A DNA stretch of 64,000 nucleotides, from contig NZ_JADPJH010000022.1 of assembly GCF_023073315.1 (NCBI RefSeq), positions 315,944 through 379,943 of the forward strand, given 5' to 3'. Below are positions 8,201 through 16,093 of this stretch, piece by piece. The stretch's first letter is position 1, and each line of letters starts with the position of its first letter. The notes beneath the pieces are model-generated. The model made no database searches, was not told the DNA's origin, and worked only from the letters and a program-made list of their open reading frames with translations. The position numbers and the translations under genes are program-made. The DNA comes from Bradyrhizobium sp. 1 (GTDB lineage: Bacteria > Pseudomonadota > Alphaproteobacteria > Rhizobiales > Xanthobacteraceae).

Positions 8201-8893
8201 CGGCAGGCGGTTGTCGAAGGCGAGCACACCTTCGAGATCGGCCAAAACAGGACGCTCGCCGGGATCGATGTTGAGATGGAGGCGGGTGGCGCTGCCGTCG
8301 GCGCTCGGGCCGGAGGAGATTCGGAACGGGTAGCGCACCCCGGAGGTCTTGAAGCTGCCGTCGCCGCGGACCGAGCCGGCCAGCGAGCGCACGTCGCCGG
8401 AGAAGGCGATGTCGGTGAGCTCCAGCGTCGAGCGGCTGGCGGCATCATGCAGGGCGATGCGGCCGGTGAGGTTCAGCCGCTCGATCGCGAGCGAGGCGAG
8501 GTTAAAGGTGCCGCTGGCAGTGGACGGCAGATCGACCCGCCCCCTGGCGTCGAGGCCGAGATCCACCGCCATGCCGTTGACCGTGAGCTCGGTGGCGCGC
8601 CATTCGCCGCGCATCAGGGAGCTCAGGCTGAACTCGACGTCGAGCTTCTCGGCGCGGAGGCGGCCGAGATCATTGTTGCCGCCAAAGGTGACCGAACGCA
8701 GCCGCAGGGTCGGCGCCGGCAGCAGCCGCGCGTCGAGCTCACCCGCCACCCGCACCGGCACGCCAATGATCCGGCCAGCCTCCGCCTCGAACTGGGGCCT
8801 GAACTGGTTCCAGTCGATGAAGTAAGGCCCGATCAGCGCGGCCAGAAGCGCAATGATGAAGGCAATCGCCAATCCGAGCAGCGTCGTCTGCAC
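5246..8893 (-). CDS. AsmA family protein (large inner-membrane-anchored lipid-transport type)
   Basis: About 1215 residues. A single N-terminal membrane segment (TTLLGLAIAFIIALLAALIG) is followed by YFIDWNQFRPQFEAEAGRIIGVPV, the AsmA signature, and then a long periplasmic beta-rich body. AsmA relatives (YhdP, TamB) bridge the envelope and are linked to phospholipid transport to the outer membrane. The last about 120 residues are Pro/Ala/Lys-rich low complexity. The GTG at 8893 is preceded by GGGGAGA and chosen over an upstream ATG at 8926. Substrate unknown. Confidence 0.85.
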   Translation of the reverse strand: MQTTLLGLAIAFIIALLAALIGPYFIDWNQFRPQFEAEAGRIIGVPVRVAGELDARLLPAPTLRLRSVTFGGNNDLGRLRAEKLDVEFSLSSLMRGEWRATELTVNGMAVDLGLDARGRVDLPSTASGTFNLASLAIERLNLTGRIALHDAASRSTLELTDIAFSGDVRSLAGSVRGDGSFKTSGVRYPFRISSGPSADGSATRLHLNIDPGERPVLADLEGVLAFDNRLPKFDGALTLAVPATKKAGEAGPTPWKLTAKLKADPAGAKLDQIDASFGVEDNALKLGGVGDLRFGASPLLRAVLSARQIDADKLAGKDDAEPLRILPALRAGLAAIPQAPIPAQIEFNSDQIMLGARPLQNIAAELRTDGRSWTFQRLELRAPGMTQLSLNGSAPGADSFSGRLSVESSDPDTLVAWLQGRSEINRRSTRPLRLAGDVTIAANHLAIDKLKADIEGGAVEGRIGFVQTGASKGSRIDAELKADRLDLDAAASFVRALAGPQGEWPEEAKLSLDIGRAISAGQELRPFAAKLGYGPNALSLEQLRFGQTSGVTTEASGSFDRTKATGKLALKSSANSLRELIALIEPFAPSVRARFDALPSLPGATRLKLDLSLDKNAEHADRGDARAVLDLDAPQLNATATLTAQTPLAAVNGIDIEKLRSSDFTLETKVATPQAGALLALLGLDRMVAAGEGASQFDGRLSGAWRRPLQLNAKLSGGGLDADAQGSVELSEPKANVNLRVRNANLAPLFGTGTADKSAQSVSLSSRLTLSGNRLTFDDLDSNAAGSHLRGHLAVTLDQEKSVDGEVGLDTLDLAPALAMAIGAAGREASEPLSAGLLGGWRGRIAFQALRGTLPGGLELRPFGGTIRSDGQSLALDALKGGVGGGEMSASFDARNGANGVAMNARIELANVDATTLRYRDLALPKGRASMQMALTSQGRSVAALTGALAGNGTVTLDSAEIAGLNPRAFEIAIRASDGGQIANEDRLRQLVEPALAAGPIAVASAQIPFTIRDGRLRVGATPLEAKNARAIVSGGYDIPADQADIRASLTPIMTGLSGAPPEIQLFAAGPPDRLNRTVDLAPLSSWLAVRTIDRETRRLDAIERGEPPPATAALPTLVSPEPAAEPSLTDVPMPGRDPRRAPPPKPKAAPTPKAPQAAPAAPSPSLTSPPPTSPPLASQQLAPLPPPIEVRPAPGPAPAKPRPKPPLVLTPSNP

Positions 8894-9024
8894 GGGTCTC
8901 CCCTCGGCCAAACCGGCCCGGGCCAAACCTGAGGGCCTCAGGCGCGCCGGAACTTCCCCTTATATAAGGGGAAGTGTGGCGAAGTCACAGCGACTGTTGC
9001 GCGCGGAGGTTAACGCCGGTGGCC

Positions 9025-10272
9025 TTACCAACTGGCAGGGAGCTGCGTCAGGCCGCGCAGCACGAAAGTCGGCCGCCATTTGGGGTTCTCGACGTCGTCG
9101 ATCCTCAGATCAGGCAGGCGGCGCAACAGCGTGGCAATGGCGATCTCGGCCTCGATCCGCGCCAATTGGGCCCCCAGGCAGAAATGAATGCCGCCGCCGA
9201 ACGACAGCGGCCTGACGTTTTGCCGGGTGACGTCGAGCCGCTCGGGGTGATCGGGATAAACCGCGGGGTCACGGTTGGCCGAGCCGAGCAGGCAGAGCAC
9301 GGTCTCGCCCTTGGGGATCTTCTTGCCGCCGAGATCCTCGATGTCCTCCAGCGCGACGCGCCCGGTCATCTGCACCGACGAATCATAGCGCAAGAATTCC
9401 TCGATCGCGCCCACCATCAGTTCCGGCCGCGCTTTCAGCAGCGCGAGCTGGTCCGGATTGCGATGGAGCGCGAGCAGGCCGTTGCCGATCAGATTGACCG
9501 TGGTCTCGTGGCCGGCGCCGAACAGCAGGATGATGTTGGCGGTCAATTCCTCGTTGGTGAGCTTGTTGCCGTCTTCCTCGGCCTGCACCAGCTGGGTGAT
9601 GAGATCGTCCCCGGGATTTTTGCGGCGCAGCTCGAACAGCTGCTGAAAATACATCTGCGCCATCATGTTGCCGGCGTTTCCCTTGGCGATCTCCTCCGGC
9701 GTGAGCGGCACGGGATCGAGCAGCCGGCCGCCGTCGCGCGAGCTCTTGTAGAAGGTCTCGCGATGGTCCTCGGGGATACCGAGCATGTCGCAGATGATGG
9801 TAACGGGCAGGCGGAAGGCAAAGTCCTCGATCAGATCCATGTGGCCGCGCTCGATCACGGCATCGATGGTCTGGTCGACGATCTCCTGGATGCGCGGCCG
9901 CATGTCTTCCACGCGGCGCGCGGTGAACGCCTTCACGACAAGGCCGCGCAAACGGGTGTGATCGGGCGGATCGGACTGCAGCATCCAGTGGCTCATGCTG
10001 CGGAACACCGGCTCGTCCATGATCTTGTCGCTATAGCGGCGCTTGGAGCGCTCGACAAAATCCTTGCCGAAGCGCTTGTCGCGCATCACGAGGCTGACAT
10101 CGCCATGGCGGCTGGCAACGAACTGGCCGAACGGCGTCACATGGACCGGATCGATCGCGCGCAGCCGGTCGTAGTGCGGATAGGGATCGCGGATGAAGTC
10201 CGGCGACAGCGGGTTGAACAGCGGTCCGCCGCCGGTGGGTTCAACTTGGGTGGGTTGCACTTGCTCGTTCAT
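9025..10272 (-). CDS. Cytochrome P450
   Basis: 415 residues, the usual size of soluble bacterial P450s. The I-helix oxygen-activation motif AGHETT lies at residues 253-258. The K-helix ExxR is in EEFLRYDSS, and the heme loop FGGGIHFCLGAQLARIE places the thiolate Cys at residue 365. It should oxidise a hydrophobic substrate using external ferredoxin and reductase, neither of which is nearby. The ATG at 10272 has GAGGT upstream. It is divergent from a TetR gene, with a perfect operator palindrome between them, so repression and substrate induction are likely. Confidence 0.93.
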   Translation of the reverse strand: MNEQVQPTQVEPTGGGPLFNPLSPDFIRDPYPHYDRLRAIDPVHVTPFGQFVASRHGDVSLVMRDKRFGKDFVERSKRRYSDKIMDEPVFRSMSHWMLQSDPPDHTRLRGLVVKAFTARRVEDMRPRIQEIVDQTIDAVIERGHMDLIEDFAFRLPVTIICDMLGIPEDHRETFYKSSRDGGRLLDPVPLTPEEIAKGNAGNMMAQMYFQQLFELRRKNPGDDLITQLVQAEEDGNKLTNEELTANIILLFGAGHETTVNLIGNGLLALHRNPDQLALLKARPELMVGAIEEFLRYDSSVQMTGRVALEDIEDLGGKKIPKGETVLCLLGSANRDPAVYPDHPERLDVTRQNVRPLSFGGGIHFCLGAQLARIEAEIAIATLLRRLPDLRIDDVENPKWRPTFVLRGLTQLPASW

Positions 10273-10352
10273 GGTGACCTCAAACCGGTTGCCGATGACA
10301 CGAATACGCAGAGCGCAGCCCCAACGCCCGGCGTAACCATCCCTGGAATTAT

Positions 10353-10380
10353 CAACTCGATACATTGTTGTATCGAGTTG
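10353..10380. promoter_or_regulatory. Operator palindrome between P450 and tetR
   Basis: CAACTCGATACA and its exact reverse complement TGTATCGAGTTG flank a 4-base spacer. The 28-base palindrome sits 22 bases before the TetR start and 80 bases before the P450 start. Size and position fit a TetR-dimer operator controlling both genes. The match is fully visible; the binding partner is inferred from position. Confidence 0.8.
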
Positions 10381-10402
10381 CATTCTGCCCTAACTTGCCA
10401 GG

Positions 10403-11014
10403 ATGTCAAGGGTGAGAACACGGCCGACCAGGGACGATACGCGTGACAAGCTGTTCGAGGCGGCCGCACGCGTGTTCGAGGCGGACGGCATCGGCGGCGC
10501 CAGCATCGAGACGATCGCGGCGGCGGCAGGCTTCACCCGCGGCGCGTTCTATTCCAACTTCAAGAGCAAGGACGAGCTGATCATCGCGATGCTGGAGGAC
10601 CATGTCGACCAGTCGATCCGGCGCAACATGGACATCCTGGCGAAGCACGACAATCTCGACGATTTCATCGCCGCGCTGAAGGCAATGGACCGCACCAGGC
10701 AGGACCCGCTCGGTCGCTCGCCCCTCCTCCACATGGAGATGATCCTGTTCGTCGCACGCGCCGAGAAGCGCCGCCCGGAACTGGCAAAACGCCTGCGCGC
10801 GCGGCGCAAGCTGGTCGCCGACATCGTCGAGGCGACGTTGAAGAGCAACGGACGGAACGACAGGCTCAACCCGCCGTGGATGGCATCCATTGTGCTGGCG
10901 CTGGAAGACGGCTTTCGCCTGCACCGGCTGATCGATCCGGAGACGACGCCGGCGGACAGTTTTTTGCGCGCGATCACGGATTTGCGGCGGAGGACGGGGT
11001 TGGCGGCGGAGTAA
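10403..11014 (+). CDS. TetR/AcrR family transcriptional regulator
   Basis: 203 residues. The N-terminal helix-turn-helix spans about residues 15-60 (KLFEAAARVFEADGIGGAS, then FTRGAFYSNFKSKDELI), followed by a helical ligand-binding domain. It is encoded back to back with the P450 gene, so it most likely represses it and itself through the palindrome at 10353-10380. The inducer is unknown, perhaps the P450 substrate. Confidence 0.92.
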   Translation: MSRVRTRPTRDDTRDKLFEAAARVFEADGIGGASIETIAAAAGFTRGAFYSNFKSKDELIIAMLEDHVDQSIRRNMDILAKHDNLDDFIAALKAMDRTRQDPLGRSPLLHMEMILFVARAEKRRPELAKRLRARRKLVADIVEATLKSNGRNDRLNPPWMASIVLALEDGFRLHRLIDPETTPADSFLRAITDLRRRTGLAAE

Positions 11015-11204
11015 GGTGGCTGGAAACGTGTCGCCTCACCGTTTCCAATTCGCACGACAATCTTCAGATCTGAACGAGGCTGCAGCCAGAAAGTTGCCAG
11101 CGTCAGCGGCCCTGCGGGTGAAGCAACACAGCATTGCGATTGATGTCCGGCGCCGAACTCGGATAACGTATCGACGGGCTAGCCTGAAACAGGAGTATGC
11201 TTCG

Positions 11205-11417
11205 TTGAAGAGTGACCCTCCGCGAAAGCTTCTTCGACGCGACCTGCTTAAGCTGACGATTGCGGGCGTCGGCGCAGTCAGTGCCGGCGTGTTGCCGCTC
11301 TCCCCGGCCTCCGCGAAGCCGGTCGACTTGAATCAAAAGCGCAAGGGTCGCTACCAAGCCGACTCACAGGAAGTTCGGAACTTCTACCGCGTCAACGGCT
11401 ATCCCGCCGCTCGATAG
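11205..11417 (+). CDS. Formate dehydrogenase-associated small Tat-signal protein
   Basis: 70 residues beginning at TTG, with AGGAG 9 bases upstream. The twin-arginine motif RRDLLKLTIAGVGAVSAG lies at about residues 10-27 and the protein ends in FYRVNGYPAAR. Small proteins of this shape are found directly before formate dehydrogenase alpha genes and are annotated as formate dehydrogenase region Tat target. The gene ends 9 bases before the alpha subunit start, so it is co-transcribed. Its role is not established. Confidence 0.75.
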   Translation: MKSDPPRKLLRRDLLKLTIAGVGAVSAGVLPLSPASAKPVDLNQKRKGRYQADSQEVRNFYRVNGYPAAR

Positions 11418-11426
11418 GAGACATCC

Positions 11427-14381
11427 GTGCTGATCAGGAAGTCCGAGCGTCGTCCAGAGCGTGCCAAGCCTTCCGGTGCGGAGGCCGGCCAACAGTCTTC
11501 GGGTCTGGATCGACGAACTTTCCTAAAGCGCTCAGGCATCACAATAGGCGCATTGGCGGCAGTGGGTGAAATCGCGCTGCACGGCGTGCGAAAGGCCGAG
11601 GCCGGTCCACCACCGCCGGTCGGCGCACCGGTCACGATCCGGAAGAACATCTGTACGCACTGCTCGGTCGGCTGCTCGGTGATCGCCAAGGTCACCAACG
11701 GGGTATGGATCGGACAGGAGCCCGACTACGACAGCCCGATCAATCGTGGTTCGCATTGCTGTAAGGGTGCTGCAGTTCGCGACGACGTGCTGAACGAGCG
11801 GCGCCTGCGCTATCCCGTCAAGCTCGTCAACGGACAATGGACGCGCATCTCCTGGGAGAAGGCAATCGACGAGATCGGCGACAAGCTGCTCGACATTCGT
11901 CAGAAGGCCGGCCCCGACTCGGTGTACTGGCTCGGCTCCGCCAAGTTCACGAACGAAGCCGCTTATCTCAATCGCAAGCTCGCAGCGTTCTGGGGCACCA
12001 ACAATTCCGACCATCAAGCGCGGATCTGTCACTCGACGACGGTCACCGGCGTAGCCAATACCTGGGGCTACGGCGCGATGACCAACAGCTACAACGACAT
12101 CCGCAACGCCAAGACCATCTTGTTAATGGGCGGCAATCCCGCCGAGGCGCATCCGGTTTCCTTGCAGCATATTCTCGAAGGCAAGGAGCTCAACCGCGCC
12201 AACATGATTGTTGTCGATCCCCGGATGACGCGGACCGCTGCGCACGCGACCGAGTACGTCCGGGTTCGCCCCGGCACGCACATCGCCACGATCTACGGCA
12301 TGCTGTGGCACATTTTCGAGAATGGGTGGGAAGACAAGGAATTCCTCAGCCAGCGTGTCTATGGCCTCGATGAGGTCCGAAAGGAAATTGCGAAGTGGCC
12401 TCCCAAGGAGGTCGAGCGCGTGACCGGCTTGCCCGAAGCGCAGGTCAAGCACGTCGCTCAGCTGTTCGCGACGCAGAAGCCGGCCACACTGATCTGGGCG
12501 ATGGGACAAACCCAGTTCACCACCGGCACCGCGAATGTCCGCGCCAGCTGCCTGTTGCTGCTCGCCACGGGCAACATGGGGCAGCCCGGCGCGGGCGCCA
12601 ACATCTTCCGCGGCCACACCAACGTGCAAGGCGCAACCGACCTCGGTCTCGATGTCACCTCGCTGCCGTTGTATTACGGTCTCGCCGAGGAGGCCTGGCG
12701 ACATTGGTGCCGGGTATGGGAAATCGATTACGACTGGATGAAGTCGCGTTTCCCCGACAAGAAGCTGATGGAAACGCCGGGCATTCCGAGCACGCGCTGG
12801 TTTGACGCCACCTTGTTGCCAAAGAACCAGATCAGCCAGCCCAACCCGGTGCAGGCCATGTTCATCATGGGACATGGCGTCAATACCATAACCCGGATGC
12901 CGGAGGCCGTGAAGGGCATCGAGAAGCTCGAACTGCTGGTGGTCTGCGATCCCTATCCGACCGCGTGGTCGGTGCTGTCGGAGCGCAAGAACGGCACCTA
13001 CCTGCTCCCGGCCTGTACGAGCTTCGAGATGGAGGGCTCGCGCACCAACTCCAATCGCTCACTGCAATGGGGTGAGAAAATCGTCGATCCGGTCTTCGAG
13101 GCGAAGAACGACTACGACATGATGTACATGTTCGCCCACAAATTTGGATTTGCCGACCTGATGTTCAAGAACATCAAGGTCGAGAACGGCGCGGTTTCGG
13201 CGGAGGATATCCTCCGCGAGATCAACCGCGGCGGATGGTCGACGGGATATTGCGGGCAGTCGCCGGAGCGGCTCAAGGCCCACATGAGGAACCAGCACAA
13301 GTTCGATCTGGTGACACTGCGGGCGCCGAAGGACGATCCCGAGGTTGGCGGGGAATATTACGGCCTGCCGTGGCCATGCTGGGGTACGCCGGAGTTCAAG
13401 CATCCGGGTACGCCGATCCTCTACAACACCAACCTTCCGGTGAAAGAGGGCGGGGGCACCTTTCGCGCGCGGTTCGGAGTCGAACGCGTCGTCAAGCGGA
13501 AGGTGACGGAGAACGGGCAGGAAGTGGAGCGGGAAGATCACGATAATCTTCTTGCCGAGGGCTCGTACTCCGTCGGTTCGGAGATCAAGGACGGGTATCC
13601 CGAGTTCACTCTCGGCGTGCTGAAGAAGCTCGGCTGGGACAAGGATCTCACTGCGCAAGAGCTCGAAGTGATCGCGCGCATCAATCCGGCCGATCCCGAC
13701 AAGGTGTCATGGTCGACCGATCTTTCCGGCGGCATCCAGCGGGTCGCGATCGAACACGGGTGCTCGCCTTACGGAAACGCCAAGGCCCGCATGATAGCGT
13801 GGAATTTGCCCGACCCGGTTCCAGTGCATCGCGAGCCGATCTACACGCCGCGTCCCGACCTCGTCGCCGACTATCCGACCTTGCCGGACGCGAAGCAATT
13901 TCGCGTGCCCAATATCGGCTTCTCCGTGCAGAAGGCCGCAGTCGATCGCGCAATCTCCAAGCAATTCCCGCTGATTCTGAGTTCGGGCCGTTTGGTCGAA
14001 TACGAAGGCGGTGGCGAGGAAACGCGGTCCAATAAATGGCTCGCGGAACTCAAGCAGCATATGTACGTCGAGATCAATCCGGCGGACGCGGCCGAGCGCG
14101 GCGTCGTCGATGGCGGCTGGGTTTGGGTGACAGGTGCAGAGAACGGCTCACGCGCCAGGATGAAGGCGCAGGTGACCGAACGCGTCGGCAAGGGCGTTGC
14201 ATGGATGCCATTCCATTTCGCCGGTTGGTACGAGGGAGCCGATCTCCGGGCGAAATATCCGGCGGGTGCCGATCCGATCGTGCTCGGTGAGAGCGTCAAT
14301 ACGCTGACGACCTATGGCTATGATCCTGCCACCGGCATGCAGGAGCCGAAAGCCACGCTTTGTCAGATCAGAGCCGCATGA
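11427..14381 (+). CDS. fdhA: Formate dehydrogenase, molybdopterin catalytic (alpha) subunit
   Basis: 984 residues, full length for a respiratory-type enzyme. A Tat signal (DRRTFLKRSG) is followed by a 4Fe-4S site with Cys 76, 79, 83 and 111, then the molybdopterin-binding domains. The active-site region reads RICHSTTV with Cys at 201 and the catalytic His next to it, in place of the selenocysteine of E. coli FdnG. Formate is oxidised to CO2 in the periplasm and electrons pass to the Fe-S subunit encoded 12 bases downstream. It leads a compact four-gene operon. Confidence 0.93.
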   Translation: MLIRKSERRPERAKPSGAEAGQQSSGLDRRTFLKRSGITIGALAAVGEIALHGVRKAEAGPPPPVGAPVTIRKNICTHCSVGCSVIAKVTNGVWIGQEPDYDSPINRGSHCCKGAAVRDDVLNERRLRYPVKLVNGQWTRISWEKAIDEIGDKLLDIRQKAGPDSVYWLGSAKFTNEAAYLNRKLAAFWGTNNSDHQARICHSTTVTGVANTWGYGAMTNSYNDIRNAKTILLMGGNPAEAHPVSLQHILEGKELNRANMIVVDPRMTRTAAHATEYVRVRPGTHIATIYGMLWHIFENGWEDKEFLSQRVYGLDEVRKEIAKWPPKEVERVTGLPEAQVKHVAQLFATQKPATLIWAMGQTQFTTGTANVRASCLLLLATGNMGQPGAGANIFRGHTNVQGATDLGLDVTSLPLYYGLAEEAWRHWCRVWEIDYDWMKSRFPDKKLMETPGIPSTRWFDATLLPKNQISQPNPVQAMFIMGHGVNTITRMPEAVKGIEKLELLVVCDPYPTAWSVLSERKNGTYLLPACTSFEMEGSRTNSNRSLQWGEKIVDPVFEAKNDYDMMYMFAHKFGFADLMFKNIKVENGAVSAEDILREINRGGWSTGYCGQSPERLKAHMRNQHKFDLVTLRAPKDDPEVGGEYYGLPWPCWGTPEFKHPGTPILYNTNLPVKEGGGTFRARFGVERVVKRKVTENGQEVEREDHDNLLAEGSYSVGSEIKDGYPEFTLGVLKKLGWDKDLTAQELEVIARINPADPDKVSWSTDLSGGIQRVAIEHGCSPYGNAKARMIAWNLPDPVPVHREPIYTPRPDLVADYPTLPDAKQFRVPNIGFSVQKAAVDRAISKQFPLILSSGRLVEYEGGGEETRSNKWLAELKQHMYVEINPADAAERGVVDGGWVWVTGAENGSRARMKAQVTERVGKGVAWMPFHFAGWYEGADLRAKYPAGADPIVLGESVNTLTTYGYDPATGMQEPKATLCQIRAA

Positions 14382-14393
14382 GAGGTTAGACCC

Positions 14394-14996
14394 ATGGCAC
14401 GCATGAAATTCCTCTGTGATGCGGACCGTTGCATCGACTGCAATGCCTGCGTGACCGCCTGCAAGAACGAGAACGAGGTGCCCTGGGGCATCAATCGACG
14501 TCGCGTCGTCACCATCAATGATGGGAAGCCCGGCGAGCGGTCGGTGTCGATGGCCTGCATGCATTGTACCGATGCGCCCTGCGCGTCGGTGTGTCCGGTC
14601 AAATGCATCTATCCGACCGAGGACGGCATCGTCCTGCACGACAAGGATTTGTGCATCGGCTGCGGATATTGCTTCTACGCCTGTCCGTTCGGAGCGCCGC
14701 AATATCCCCAGGTCGGGAATTTCGGCTCGCGCGGCAAGATGGACAAGTGCACCTATTGTGCTGGCGGTGGCGGATCGGAGGCGCCGGGCAGTGCCGAGGA
14801 ATATGCGAAGTACGGCTCGAATCGTTTCGGAGAAGGCAAGTTGCCGATGTGCGCCGAAATGTGCTCCACCAAGTCGCTGCTCGCAGGCGATGGCGACATC
14901 ATCGCGCAACTCTACGAGGAACGCGTCGAGACGCGCGGCTACGGTTCCGGAGCCTGGGGCTGGACGACGGCCTATCACGAGGACGTCAAGAAATAA
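14394..14996 (+). CDS. fdhB: Formate dehydrogenase iron-sulfur (beta) subunit
   Basis: 200 residues with four 4Fe-4S motifs: CIDCNACVTAC near the N-terminus, CMHCTDAPCASVCP, CIGCGYCFYACP and a C-terminal pair (CTYC, CAEMC). It carries electrons from the catalytic subunit to the membrane cytochrome. No membrane helix is visible at the C-terminus, unlike E. coli FdnH, so the complex may rely on the next subunit for anchoring. The gene is 12 bases after the alpha gene. Confidence 0.92.
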   Translation: MARMKFLCDADRCIDCNACVTACKNENEVPWGINRRRVVTINDGKPGERSVSMACMHCTDAPCASVCPVKCIYPTEDGIVLHDKDLCIGCGYCFYACPFGAPQYPQVGNFGSRGKMDKCTYCAGGGGSEAPGSAEEYAKYGSNRFGEGKLPMCAEMCSTKSLLAGDGDIIAQLYEERVETRGYGSGAWGWTTAYHEDVKK

Positions 14997-15058
14997 CAGG
15001 ACCTGCGCTTGCGGTCGATGAAAGCGCGACGATCAAGGACGAAGATTGGGTATCCGTC

Positions 15059-16057
15059 ATGACGGCTTTCGTACGCATTCGCTTCGCAGCGCTTTTGTTG
15101 ATGCTGTTCGGTCTCACGACAGCCTCGGTGCTCGCCCAGAAGCTCGGTCCCGATGGGGCACCCAATCCAACCGCCAGCGTGACCAATCAGAGGACGCTGC
15201 TGGAGCAAGCGCCGCTCATCCAGGGACGGATCGACATCCCCGATGTCAAGGCAAGCGTGTTGATGCAGCCGATGGGACGGACCTGGGATTATTTCCACGA
15301 GGTGCTGCTGCATTGGGGGGCCGCGCTGGTGATCGTCGGCATGCTTGCAGTGCTCGCGCTCGCCTATCTGATCATGGGCCGGCTTCGTATCGAGGCGGGA
15401 CGCTCCGGCCAGACGATCGTCCGCTTCAAGGCTTTTGAGCGGTTTTCTCACTGGCTGACGGCCGTCTCTTTTGTACTCCTCGGATTGACCGGCCTGAACA
15501 TTACCTTCGGCAAGGTCCTGCTGCGGCCGCTGGTCGGCCCGGATCTGTTCTCCGACATCTCCCAGTTCGCGAAGTACGTGCACAATTTTACGAGCTTCGC
15601 CTTCGTGGCGGGCCTTGTCCTGATCACGGTACTTTTCTTCAGGGACAATCTCTTCAAGAGAGTCGATATTGACTGGGTCAAGCAGGGCGGCGGCTTCATC
15701 AAGTCGAAGCATGCGCCGGCAGGACGCTTCAATCTCGGTGAGAAAATGGTCTATTGGCTGTCGGTCGCAGCCGGCCTCCTCGTATCCGCATCAGGGTTCG
15801 TGCTGCTGTTTCCCTTCTACGGCACTGACATCGCGGACATGCAGGTCGCTCAGGTCGCTCACGCCGTGATCGCAATCCTTTTCATCGCATTGATCCTGGG
15901 ACACATCTATATCGGCACGCTCGGCATGGAAGGCGCGTTCGAAGCCATGGGAACGGGCGAGGTCGACATCAATTGGGCGAGAGAGCATCACGACCGCTGG
16001 CTTGCCGAAAAGCTCGAAGCGGAAGGCCGGCAAGCCTCGGCGACACCGGCAGAGTAG
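15059..16057 (+). CDS. fdhC: Formate dehydrogenase cytochrome b556 (gamma) subunit
   Basis: About 332 residues. A cleavable-looking N-terminus (FAALLLMLFGLTTASVLAQ) precedes a periplasmic stretch and four membrane helices, with His residues in VLLHWGAAL, FSHWLTAV, YVHNFTSF and LGHIYIGTLG that can ligate two b hemes. The FdnI-type family passes electrons to quinone. The ATG at 15059 was chosen; it lies 62 bases after the Fe-S gene. The long leader before the first membrane helix is typical of the alphaproteobacterial form. Confidence 0.9.
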   Translation: MTAFVRIRFAALLLMLFGLTTASVLAQKLGPDGAPNPTASVTNQRTLLEQAPLIQGRIDIPDVKASVLMQPMGRTWDYFHEVLLHWGAALVIVGMLAVLALAYLIMGRLRIEAGRSGQTIVRFKAFERFSHWLTAVSFVLLGLTGLNITFGKVLLRPLVGPDLFSDISQFAKYVHNFTSFAFVAGLVLITVLFFRDNLFKRVDIDWVKQGGGFIKSKHAPAGRFNLGEKMVYWLSVAAGLLVSASGFVLLFPFYGTDIADMQVAQVAHAVIAILFIALILGHIYIGTLGMEGAFEAMGTGEVDINWAREHHDRWLAEKLEAEGRQASATPAE

Positions 16058-16093
16058 AGCGATGCCGCGCAGGCTGCCCCCGAACCGGATAGT

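Noticed and set aside
7268..8932. Long open frame opposite the AsmA-family gene
   Set aside because: The product is Arg/Gly/Glu-rich without domain, and the opposite strand has a full AsmA protein; in high-GC DNA such antisense frames are expected.
8974..10446. Open frame of about 490 codons opposite the P450 gene
   Set aside because: P450 motifs are complete on the minus strand; the antisense product has no recognisable feature and runs through the operator.
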